Source of the DNA: Shinisaurus crocodilurus
Lineage: Eukaryota; Chordata; Lepidosauria; Squamata; Shinisauridae
Direction: 5' to 3'
Assembly (NCBI GenBank): GCA_021292165.1
Contig: CM037879.1
Coordinates: forward strand, 162,432,886-162,496,885
DNA length: 64,000 nucleotides
Below the pieces are notes generated by a model, which had not been told where the DNA came from, did no database searches, and saw nothing but the letters and a program-made list of their open reading frames with translations. Positions 55,154 through 64,000 of the stretch are shown one piece after another (position 1 is the stretch's first letter; every line of letters begins with the position of its first letter). The position numbers and the translations under genes were made by a program.

Positions 55154-56602
55154 TTTCTTTTTTTTTAATTAAATTTTTAATTTTTCACATCTTACAACTA
55201 CTAATGAATACAACAACAAAAAATACAACATAAACATTGTGCACCCCCCCCACCTCTTGGGACCAAGTTATATTTCTCACCCCAATTTCTAATTTTTATT
55301 TATTTATTTTTTGTGTATATACCGGTATACAAGATATTATTCTATATTCCAAAAATATAACAAATCTTGACAAGGTTTGTTCCCCCTCCCCTTTACCAAC
55401 ACATAATCCAAAAATTTGCCCCTAATGTTCACAAAGGTATCTTTCTCCAATTGTCCTTTTTGACACTTAATATTACAAGTTAATTTATCATTTAACGCGA
55501 TATCCCATACCTCTTTATACCATTCAGTAATTGAAAACACATGTTGAACCTTCCAATTCCTAGCTATCATTAATTTTGCTGCTGTTAACAAATTCACAAT
55601 CAATTCTTTTGTATTTTTTAAACAAACTAACTTTTCTTTAATTGTTAACAATGCTAATTTTGGGCAGACTTCTAATTCCATTCCAATTATTTCTGATATT
55701 TCTGCAAATACTTTCTGCCAAAATTCCAGAACATTTTTACAGCTCCACCACATGTGGCCATACGTACCTTTTACATTCTATCCTCTCCAACACAATGCGG
55801 AGCAATTTTTATCTATCCGATTTAATCTTACTGGAGTTAAATACCATCTCCATACCACTTTATAAAAGTTCTCTTTTATCCTAGTTGACATAACTCTTAC
55901 AATACGTCTATCCCAAATATTTTTCCAACTTTGTTTCGATATTTCCTCATCAAATTCATTATCCCATAACACTTTAAGAGAATCTTTATGCTCTTCTTCA
56001 TTTTGTAACATCGTATATAAAGCCTTTGTTATGCCTCTTGTTGAAACATTACCTTCTATAGCTTCTCTAGTCAAAACTATCTTTTCAAAATTGGTTAGTT
56101 CTCTTTCGCTGTCCATTCTTGTCCTCCACTTCTTTAACCACAGTTCCAATTGCATTGAATTTAACCATGATATTCTCTCTCTTCCTACTATTTCTATTAT
56201 ATGTTCTCTAGTCTTCAATTTTTCCTCCCAATCCATTAATTTAATCACCTTTTTTCTCCTTAATATAGCTTCTAGATGTCTTACATTTTCTGGAAAGTCC
56301 TCCATGACCCCTACCGGAGTTAACGGATTAATAAATATATAGTTGGTATAAAGCGCAAAAAATAGGTGGTTTAGGTCTTCCTAATATAAAGTGGTATTAT
56401 TTAGCCAACCAAGTAAGACATATTTTGGACATTATAGCAGGGAAAGACAAAATGTGGTTGGAACTAGAATCACGAGAATTAGGAAACATGATGGTGAATA
56501 TATTATTTAAGAAAAATATAAATAATATTATAAAAGGACTAGAAAATCCCTTTTTGAGGAGTATGTTAGAGAGTTGGAATAGCACGAGGAAAATTTTTAC
56601 AC
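55154..56602 (-). mobile_element. 5'-inverted (twin-primed) L1 LINE
   Basis: 55154-56350 is the 3' part of an L1 on the minus strand. It carries an A-rich 3' end at the left, then ORF2 C-terminal sequence in two long frames (IGMELEVCPKLALLTIKEKL; WISWLNSMQ-like upstream region; MWWSCKNVLEFWQKVFAEI). From about 56353 to 56602 the ORF2 sequence is on the + strand (KIGGLGLPNIKWYYLANQVR to ESWNSTRKIF). The outer end of the + piece is directly continuous, in L1 order, with the inner end of the minus piece. Flanks are a perfect 16-bp duplication. A few frameshifts are present. Confidence 0.9.
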
Positions 56603-56618
56603 CAGACCACCTCTTTCT
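56603..56618 (+). repeat. L1 target-site duplication, right copy
   Basis: Identical to 55138-55153. Confidence 0.92.
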
Positions 56619-57297
56619 ACAGCTGTTTGTTTTCTTCCCCATAAATTTTTTTCCCCCCTTCCTCCTTGGCATTTCTACTTCATTCTGTCTCTTCTCTCCC
56701 CCTGCTACTTTCCCTTTGATATATATTTTTTCTACCTCTAGTACCGGTATTTTTACTTTTTCTCTCTCCCTAATTACTGCCCCAGGCTGCATCTCTCCTC
56801 TCAAACAAAGAGGCCAGGTTTGTGCCAGAACATTTAGTGGTGGGACTTACTAGTGAGACACATTTGCCTCTCAATCCTGATTAATTTAAACCTTTGGAGA
56901 CCCTGAATTGTCATAGAAGTTGAGGAGCCTTCAGAAATATTCCCACCAAGAAAGAATGCAACCTGAACTGAAGGGGGAAAGGAACCTCAGCTGTACTGCA
57001 GTTATCAGTCATTATTTGGGATGTTTATCTGGGCAGCAAGCAGGCTCCCTGTTTCAGAGATTGTATGAAATGGAATTTATTTTGCTGCGCCACTGTTGGG
57101 AATGGGGAAGCTTTGGTTGATCTGCGGCTGACCAACTTTAAATTGAGATGCTTTCTTCTCTTTCTATTCCTTAAGAGCTGATTTGCATGTTATGTTTGGT
57201 TGTGGTTTTGCCCCCACTTGGAGAATTGTCCACTTGCATGAGTAATGAAATGTCAGCCAGAAGTTCTCACTCTAGTCCCGTCATTTCTATACACTAG
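56619..57297. other. WDFY2: WDFY2 intron 1, no gene seen
   Basis: C/T-rich sequence followed by ordinary intronic sequence. No exon or repeat is recognised. Confidence 0.4.
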
Positions 57298-57306
57298 AAT
57301 GTAGAG

Positions 57307-57345
57307 TTCTTCTTCGTGGTCTCTGTGCATCACACACATATGGGT
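57307..57345 (+). repeat. DIRS left inverted terminal repeat
   Basis: The 39-bp segment from ttcttcttcgtggtctctg to catatgggt matches the complement of 63626-63664 with one mismatch. It may extend a few bases further left. Confidence 0.88.
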
Positions 57346-57710
57346 TCTCTGCGCCTGCGCTGAGATCGTTCGGGAATTTTCTATAGCTGAGGTGAATTGG
57401 GCGGGAGCCCCTCCCCCTGCGCGTGTCCCTTAGCGCGGCTCCCGCCCATCTCCTCAGTTCCTCTTCGACCGCCATTGCGTGTAGTCGTCGGGTTCTTCTA
57501 TTCTCTCTCCGGAGTCGTTTATCAGCTGAGTTAGCCTTTCCTATCACCCTTTTACTTCAAAATCTTCTCTCTCTGCTTCTTTCTTCGACTAGTCTATCTC
57601 CTTTTTTCAAAAAAAAAAAAAAAATTATTACAAAAAAACTCTTACTATACCCGTATCTCTCCCCCGATCTTATCCACCTATCTCCTAATCTCTTCTTTAT
57701 TATTCTAACT

Positions 57711-59822
57711 ATGCCTCTGAAGGCACCTTTTAGAAAATGCCAGCGGTGTGGGACAAAAATCCCACCCGCTGATAAGCACCTGCTGTGCTTGCTTTGCCTG
57801 GGGCAAGGCCATAAAATGGAGACCTGCCAGGACTGCCAGGCCTTTACAAAACAGGCCCGAAAACAGCGCCAAACTAAGCTGCGAGCTCTCCTGTGGGAGC
57901 AGTCTCTATCAGCTAAAGGGCCTGATCCGGAAGAGAGACCTGGGGGATCCCAGTCAGCCAAGAAGCCGGCAAAAGATACTTCTGCGGCAAAGAAATTGGC
58001 GAAAAAGGCCCATAAAGACAAGGCAGAACGCCTGAGAAAGAAAATGGCGGACAAGCCTGGCAAGGACGCTGAGCCTTCTACCTCAGCTGCCATGAAGGTC
58101 TCAGAGCGTACGGCTCTACTAATGTCGGCGATGACTGGGGCTCGAGATCGAGCTACGGGACCGATTGCCCCCCAGTCTCCTCCGATCTCGACGACGTCTC
58201 CTCGAGATCGAGAATCGGGTTCGAAAACCCCAATAAAGCAACCGCCGACTATAACCATCTCCCTGTCGGAGGGAGAAATTGTGGCCTCGCCATCGATGGA
58301 ACGACCCCGTTCGGGCTCGAGGGGTCCTCCACCACGTCTCTCGCCTCCAGCAGCATATGCTAGGGAAGAGCGGAGGGCGCATGGACCATCACGTTCTCCT
58401 CGGTACCGAAGCCGCGATTCGGCCTCGAGAGATTCTGCCTCCCGATCCGTCTACTCCCGCCGCCGCGATGACAGATCGTGGTCGGGTTCCTATTATTCGG
58501 ACTCGAGATCTAGGAGCTACAGATCCCGATCTCGAGGCTCGCCTGACCGGAGAAGGCGCGATTACTACTACCGGCACCGACGCTCCCCACCTCGAGAGCG
58601 CAGACATAGGTCTAGATCTCCTACGCCAAGGCAGAGTACGACCGTATTCCGGGCACCCGTCGAGACCGTAGTCCAACCGACCGCCTCGACCTCGACTGCC
58701 CAGACGATTCTCGCCCCTGTCGTCGCGACTCGTTCGTCGTCGGGATCGGCGTACGTATCGGACTCGGACTCAGTGGCCTCCTCCTCCCATTCCACCTCGC
58801 CAGATGCACGGGTGGAATCCAAGGAAGCAATCTCCCCTTCAGAGGACATGGGCAGCTTCGCCGAGCATGTTAGCCGGATGGTGACAGCTCTAGGAGTTGA
58901 GGCAAAAACCGCGAAAGGGAAAGCAAAAGACGACATCTATGCGATCCTGAAGACCACTCAGTCCAACCACCTGCTCCTTCCCTTCCTGCCAACACTGCTG
59001 GAGACGGTGCAGGAGACCTGGAAGACTCCGGCCTCTACGAAACCAACAGCTAAGAGGCTGGAGTCAATGTACAGAATCCAGGAGGAGGGAGCTAAATTCC
59101 TGTTTTCCCATCCGACCCCGAACTCGCTCATAGTTAAATCAGCGCAGTCTCGTGGGGGAAAACAGCATACGACGCCGGCAGACAAAGAGGGTAAGACATT
59201 AGATTCTTACGGCCGTAGGATCTATTCCTCGTCTTCCCTTGGACTGAAGGTATCTAACTATGAGGCGCTGCTAGCTAGATACCAGATGTTCATCACGGAG
59301 AAGCTGGGAGACCTCTGTGATTATCTGCCGGACGACAAAAGAGACCTGGCGGCGCAATACATCAAAGAAGCAACCAGCATCGGTGCTTTACAGATGAACA
59401 CTGCCCGCCACCAAGTCGATAGCCACGCTAGGTCGATGATCGGATCCGTGGCTTTGAGGAGACACGCCTGGCTTCGCTCTACCAATCTGACTCCCGATGA
59501 TAGAGCGAAGATACAAGACCTTCCTTTTGACGGAGAAGGGTTGTTCAACGCCACCACAGATTACTCCCTCGACTCCGCTCAAAAGGCTCTAGCGACGGCC
59601 AAGAAGATGGGGCTTGTCCGCCAGCCCCCATCTCAACAATTCAGGCTGAGACGATGGTCTCGATTCCCATACCCCTCCTCGCAATACCAACCAGCTGGAC
59701 AGTATCGGGGTGGGAATCGTCGGCCTCAAGCCCCACAGCCTCAGGCACCACAACGCTCGTACCCTCAACAGCGCTCGAGGGGCTCGCGGAGGGGGGGCGA
59801 CTTCACTCGACGGCGCCTTTGA
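57711..59822 (+). CDS. DIRS ORF1, Gag-like protein, 703 residues
   Basis: This is a structural, nucleic-acid-binding protein of the retrotransposon. Three CxxC pairs at residues 10/13, 26/29 and 39/42 suggest a zinc-binding N-terminal domain. Residues about 70-120 are Lys/Ala-rich. Residues about 195-308 form an Arg/Ser-rich region resembling SR proteins. A conserved alpha-helical region follows (about 370-600), including YMFITEKLGDL-type sequence. The C-terminus is Arg/Gln/Pro-rich. I chose ATG 57711 because upstream sequence is a T-rich and A-rich leader with no conserved protein, although the frame stays open from 57423. The ORF is intact and ends at TGA 59820-59822. The role is inferred from its position in DIRS elements. 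Confidence 0.85.
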   Translation: MPLKAPFRKCQRCGTKIPPADKHLLCLLCLGQGHKMETCQDCQAFTKQARKQRQTKLRALLWEQSLSAKGPDPEERPGGSQSAKKPAKDTSAAKKLAKKAHKDKAERLRKKMADKPGKDAEPSTSAAMKVSERTALLMSAMTGARDRATGPIAPQSPPISTTSPRDRESGSKTPIKQPPTITISLSEGEIVASPSMERPRSGSRGPPPRLSPPAAYAREERRAHGPSRSPRYRSRDSASRDSASRSVYSRRRDDRSWSGSYYSDSRSRSYRSRSRGSPDRRRRDYYYRHRRSPPRERRHRSRSPTPRQSTTVFRAPVETVVQPTASTSTAQTILAPVVATRSSSGSAYVSDSDSVASSSHSTSPDARVESKEAISPSEDMGSFAEHVSRMVTALGVEAKTAKGKAKDDIYAILKTTQSNHLLLPFLPTLLETVQETWKTPASTKPTAKRLESMYRIQEEGAKFLFSHPTPNSLIVKSAQSRGGKQHTTPADKEGKTLDSYGRRIYSSSSLGLKVSNYEALLARYQMFITEKLGDLCDYLPDDKRDLAAQYIKEATSIGALQMNTARHQVDSHARSMIGSVALRRHAWLRSTNLTPDDRAKIQDLPFDGEGLFNATTDYSLDSAQKALATAKKMGLVRQPPSQQFRLRRWSRFPYPSSQYQPAGQYRGGNRRPQAPQPQAPQRSYPQQRSRGSRRGGDFTRRRL

Positions 59823-61766
59823 CTCCGTCACCGGCCCGACCAACTTGTCTCCTCCAGTCCAACCTGCTCTCGACACCAGCAGACCGATCACCTCGTCTCC
59901 ACCACATCAGGCACCTCTCTTCGGCTCCCGGCTTCACCAACACCTCCGGTCCTGGAGGACCATCACGACGGATCGATGGGTGTTGAACACGGCTACAGGA
60001 TCGAGTTCAGAGTCCTCCCTCCTTTTCTCGGGATCAAGGCCACCCGTCCAACTCGAGTGCTCCTAGAAGAGGTATCGAACCTCCTGCAAAAAGGAGCAAT
60101 ACGACCGGTTCCCGCAGAAAACTTGGAGGACGGCCTGTACTCCAGGTACTTCATCGTAAAGAAAAAAGGAGGAGGACTCAGACCGATCCTGGACCTTCGC
60201 ACGGTGAATCTCTTTATCCCACCAAAGAGATTTCGTATGGTCACGCTCCAGTCGCTTCTCCCACTACTTCGAAGGAACGATTGGTTTGCATCCATCGACC
60301 TCAAGGATGCGTACTTCCACATCGCCATCCACGAGGATACCCAAAAATACCTTCGGTTCCGAGTGGGAGACGACACCTTCCAGTTCGTAGTTCTTCCATT
60401 CGGACTTTCCACCACGCCGAGGGTATTCACGAAGTGTATGGCTGTGGTCTGTGCGAGTCTTCGGGCAAGAGGCATCACCGTCTTCCCGTACCTGGACGAT
60501 TGGTTACTAGTGGCTCAGTCAAAATGGGAGCTCCAGCACGCACTGGAAGAGACCCTGTACCTCCTGGAGGACCTGGGACTCTGCCTGAACGTGGAGAAAT
60601 CGGTCCTTCAACCAGTAAAGGAGATACAGTACATCGGCGCGAAACTAAACGCCTTCGAAGGTCGGGCTTATCTACCAAGCGACAGAGTGCGTCAAGTAAG
60701 GACACTCGCAAAAAGAATTTCGAAGCAGCCAATATGCTCCGCTCATACGATTCAACGCTTATTAGGACATATGGCCTCAACAATTGCAGTCGTACGATAT
60801 GCGAGACTTCGCATGCGACCCCTTCAAACATGGTTCATCAAGGAGTTCAAACCAGAGAAAGACAAACCATCCGTCCGACTATATCTTCCTCGAGCCGTAA
60901 GAGAGTCCTTGAGGTGGTGGCAACAGAAGTAGAATCTGAACGCGGGCATACCGTTCCAGTCTCCGACACCGAACCGCATATTGACAACGGATGCATCGTT
61001 GCTGGGATGGGGGGCCCACTCAGGCGATCACGTCGTGCAAGGCACATGGACGTCGACACAAGCTTCCAAACACATCAACTGGCTAGAACTGATGGCCGTT
61101 TGGAAAGCATTACAAGCCCTAGAGCAATATCTCTCGAACTGCCACATCCAAGTCGTGACCGACAATACTACGGTGGTCGCGTACATAAACAAACAGGGCG
61201 GCACGAGATCGACGCGCCTCGCAAGACTGACCATGCAGCTCTACGAATGGGCTCTACCTCGAGGAATGTCCTTTGTAGCGATCCACATCGCAGGAAAATC
61301 CAATGTACTGGCAGACACCTTGAGCCGTGTGTCCATGCAATCGCACGAATGGACGCTGGACAGGGAGGTGATCAACTCGCTGTTCCAACGCTGGGGTCAC
61401 CCGAGAATAGACCTATTCGCCACCACCGAAAACACCATGTGCCCCATGTTTTGCAGCAGGGCGGCCTTGGACCCGAATTCGATCACCGATGCCTTCCTGA
61501 TGACCTGGAGCGGCGACTTCTTTTACCTATTCCCCCCAATCCCACTACTTACACGTGTGATCGCCAAGATAGCTCGAGACAAAACCAATTGCATTCTAGT
61601 ATGCCCGCGGTGGCCGCGTCAACCTTGGTTTGCACACCTGCTCAACCTTTCGCAGGGAGATTATCTCCCATTACCACTACAGGACAATCTATTAACACAA
61701 CACAAAGGCAAAGTGTTTCACCCCAACCTACATTCTCTAAACCTAATGGCCTGGAGAATCAGATAG
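59710..61766 (+). pseudogene. DIRS reverse transcriptase-RNase H, disrupted
   Basis: RT motifs are clear: LRPILDLRTVN, motif A DLKDAYFHI and catalytic YLDDWLL (about 60486-60506). RNase H follows with TTDASLLGWGAHS, ELMAVWKAL, VTDNTTVVAYINKQ and NVLADTLSR, which supply the catalytic acidic residues. The RT N-terminal part (SWRTITTDRWVLNT) is in a different frame, so a frameshift lies near 59985-59995. An in-frame TAG at 60930-60932 separates RT from RNase H, which continues in the same frame to 61766. The start overlaps ORF1 in another frame, as is common in DIRS. The copy is unlikely to be functional unless the stop is read through. Confidence 0.88.
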
Positions 61767-62793
61767 CGGCAGATACAGACCTATCGGACGCGGTGAAGGA
61801 GGTCCTATTAGCAGCAAGGAAACCTTCCACAAGGCTCTCCTACGCCAGGAAATGGGCAGCTTTTCTTGATTTCGTCTCACCTTTAGGCAAAGACCCAATG
61901 ACTTGCTCGATCTCGACCGTTCTCGATTTCCTCCACTCGCTAATGACCCGCGGCCTGAAATTCTCGTCAATCAAAGTCTATCTGGCAGCTCTGACAGCAC
62001 ACAGAACTGCCTCAACGGGGACGTCCTTGTTCGTACACCCACTAGTGAAGCAATTTTTAAAGGGGCTTAAAAACCTTCGACCCCCAGTCCGCAACATAGT
62101 CCCGGGTTGGGATTTACCCTTGGTCCTGAAAGCTCTAACAAAGCCACCATTCGAGCCCATGGCAAAAGCGGACCTGCGGCTGGTATCGTTCAAAACGCTA
62201 TTCTTGATAGCAATTACTTCGGCAAGAAGAGTGAGTGAGCTGCACGCTCTCCGAGTGGACCCACCTTACACAACCTTCCATAAAGACAAGGTCGTATTGA
62301 GACATGATATAACTTTCTTGCCGAAGATGGTGTCTGAGTTTCACCTAGGACAGGACATCGTTCTCCCAACGTTCTTCCCGTCCCCATCGTCAACGATCGA
62401 GAGATCAATGCACAGCCTCGACGTCCGACGGGCCCTACTATTCTACAGAGCCCGTACGGAATCGATAAGGAAGACCAATCAACTTTTTGTGTGCTACGGC
62501 CCCCCTAAATCGGGCCATCCTGTATCCAAGCAAAGGCTATCCTCTTGGATAGTGGACACTATTGAACTTGCCTACCAATTAGCTGGACGTTCTCTGCCAG
62601 GGTCCGTGATAGCCCATTCAACCAGGGCTCTATCGACCTCGACAGCTTTCGGAAAAGGCATTCCTTTACTGGACTTATGTAGGGCGGCGACCTGGTCTAC
62701 CCATCTACTTTCATCCAACATTACCGCCTCGACGTTCGAGCCAGGGAGCAGAACGCATTCGGCAGAGCGGTCCTGTCTTCGATCACCATCTGA
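61690..62793 (+). pseudogene. DIRS tyrosine recombinase, frameshifted before the catalytic Tyr
   Basis: It resembles phage-integrase-family recombinases. An N-terminal core-binding segment (RLSYARKWAAFLDFV) is followed by the catalytic Arg in SARRVSEL (about 62225) and the His-x-x-Arg box in AHSTRALSTS (about 62615-62626). Near 62700 the frame shifts. The expected downstream segment with the catalytic Tyr (codon 62722-62724, context QHYRLD) lies in another frame that ends at TGA 62791-62793. The 5' part overlaps the RNase H frame. The break removes the nucleophile from the open frame. Confidence 0.85.
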
Positions 62794-62856
62794 CTACCGA
62801 CACCGACCCACCTCCGGTAAGTCAGCTTGCTAATCTACCCATTGTGAAGATGGGAC

Positions 62857-63537
62857 TTGTAGTAGCTGAGACTTTAGAAGAAACCCTGTTAGATGTCCCT
62901 TCCTCCCACCCATTGCTGTTTAGCTAACAGATTTTTACTGTAGTCTTTGGAATGTACTGGGAGGCTGTTTGGGAGCACCTGGGAGATAAGGGTGAGCTGC
63001 AGAGCTGAGAAGCAAGGTCAGGCGTTAATTGGGATGAAGTCATGAGAAAGTGTCTACAGCTGAGAAAGGGCGGGGGGCCCTCCTTCGACAGTTAGGAAGA
63101 CAGGATTGGTGAACGCTGGGCGGGAAATTGGACCCTGGTGACAATAAAGGAGCTAGGGGAAAAGGCTTCAGTGTTCTTCCATTGGGGCATGGATGCTGGG
63201 AAGTTCCATCTGGGCAGGTATGCCACTCTGACAGGGTAGCTAGGAAAAGCTAGGCCTGGTTTGACTTGCTTTGTTCCTGTAGACTCTTGGGGGTTTGTTT
63301 TTATGTTCTTTTAGAGTCCCTTTTTATTCCCATTCCCTTTTCCTCACAACAACTACCTCACCCCTTTTTCCCTTACCTTCTTTTAGCCCTTTCTTATAAG
63401 GGATTATTTTACTTATATTGGACACTTGGAGACCCTACACTGACTAATTTGTTATTTTTACTTTTTAATAAAGTCTCCAACTTAATCTTGGCGTGTGTTC
63501 CTTTTTAAAGGTTGGGGCTGCTACACCAGTTTGGTGT
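62857..63537 (+). mobile_element. Possible LTR-like insertion in the DIRS 3' region
   Basis: The segment starts ttgtagtagctgag and ends near ggggctgctacacc, giving partly inverted ends (TGTAGTAGC against TGTAGCAGC). AATAAA occurs at 63142 and 63468, and the heptamer atgggac flanks it at 62850-62856 and 63538-63544. It has no coding sequence. It may be a solo LTR or simply DIRS 3' sequence. Confidence 0.35.
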
Positions 63538-63625
63538 ATGGGACCTTGGGAGGTGTGTGCCAGTCCAGGGAACATTGGGACTGTGGCCTGCCCTGCAGGG
63601 TTGGTGTAAGGGCAGCCTCCTTCAC

Positions 63626-63664
63626 ACCCATATGTGTGTGATGCACAGAGACCATGAAGAAGAA
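63626..63664 (-). repeat. DIRS right inverted terminal repeat
   Basis: This is the complement of 57307-57345 with one mismatch. Confidence 0.88.
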
Positions 63665-63720
63665 AGACAGGTTGCTTACCTGTAACTGTAGTTCTTCGAG
63701 TGGTCATCTGTGCATTCACG
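63665..63720 (+). repeat. DIRS internal complementary region, small palindrome
   Basis: After the right ITR, 'acaggttgcttacctgt' forms a small hairpin. Then 'agttcttcgagtggtcatct' with 'gtgcattcac' gives a direct-orientation, diverged copy of the ITR. The arrangement resembles the internal complementary region used to circularise DIRS elements. Confidence 0.65.
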
Positions 63721-63809
63721 CAACCCGCCCTCCTTCCCCGCTCGGTGTCTTCATCGAGTTCGATGGATACCAAAGAGGAAGATGGTTGGGAAGCCGTTTT
63801 TTTCTGGCT

Positions 63810-64000
63810 ATTATTTATTTATTTATTTATTACATTTATCAATCGCCCATCTGCCCAGTCACCCGGCCACCCTGGGCGATGTACAATTAAAATACAATAA
63901 AACACAATAAAATATAATAATTAAAACAATATAAAAAATTCTCATTAAAAACCTAACCCACCCCATATTCCCGCTTGAACAGCCATGTTTTTAATGCACG
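63810..64000 (-). mobile_element. L2-type LINE, 3' end, continues past window
   Basis: On the minus strand the coding end (ALKTWLFKREYGVG before a stop) is followed by the tail with 'gggcgattg' and TTTATTTATTTA read in reverse. It closely matches the copy at 54235-55075, which ends [14 protein letters not shown]. Confidence 0.85.

Larger units (their letters stand above)
57300..63800 (+). mobile_element. DIRS-type retrotransposon, near full length
   Basis: It carries a Gag-like ORF, a reverse transcriptase-RNase H ORF and a tyrosine recombinase in overlapping frames, with inverted terminal repeats instead of LTRs and a palindromic internal complementary region at the right end. DIRS elements insert through a circular intermediate using the recombinase and leave no target duplication; none is seen. 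Coding regions contain three disruptions, so this copy is probably inactive. Codon use is GC-rich compared with the intron around it. The exact outer ends are uncertain, and an L2 copy abuts the right side. Confidence 0.92.

Noticed and set aside
58119..59185. Minus-strand frames opposite DIRS ORF1
   Set aside because: They are antisense shadows of GC-rich coding sequence.
60281..61690. Open frame upstream of the tyrosine recombinase, overlapping RT
   Set aside because: It is the shadow of the RT-RNase H frame; its translation has no conserved motif until the recombinase begins.

Overview
The window is vertebrate nuclear DNA and almost certainly comes from a squamate reptile (lizard or snake). 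It holds split genes with GT-AG introns and a CpG-island promoter. The repeat mixture is typical of squamates: CR1, L2 and L1 LINEs, 5S-rRNA-headed and tRNA-headed SINEs, a DIRS-type tyrosine-recombinase retrotransposon, and many short palindromic hAT-type elements. The species call rests on recognising repeats, not on a database search. Gene identities rest on conserved peptide segments recalled from the human orthologues.

Three protein-coding genes lie on the + strand, in the human 13q14.3 order FAM124A - SERPINE3 - WDFY2. (1) Bases 1-7083 are the last intron of FAM124A, and 7084-7884 is its terminal coding exon. (2) SERPINE3 is complete: eight coding exons between 25663 and 39483 join, with consistent intron phases, into a 402-residue serpin with a signal peptide, an inhibitory-type hinge and a predicted P1 arginine. 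(3) WDFY2 is represented by its first coding exon (46307-46446) inside a CpG island with ETS and NRF1 motifs; the rest of the window (46447-64000) is its first intron. INTS6, which lies between SERPINE3 and WDFY2 in human, is not visible in the 6.8 kb between them here.

The non-coding sequence is mostly mobile elements. Noteworthy are two perfect 135-bp palindromes (3120-3254 and 47401-47535) whose sequence differences are mirrored in both arms; several hAT-type elements with 8-bp target-site duplications; pogo/Tigger-like elements flanked by TA; at least five 5S-rRNA-derived SINEs in two tail classes; a twin-primed (5'-inverted) L1 with a 16-bp target duplication (55138-56618); and a nearly full-length DIRS retrotransposon (about 57300-63800) with Gag-like, RT-RNase H and tyrosine-recombinase coding regions, broken at three places.

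I found no evidence for a novel multi-gene system. The most unusual signals are the arm-homogenised palindromes, the modular SINE tails and the twin-primed L1.
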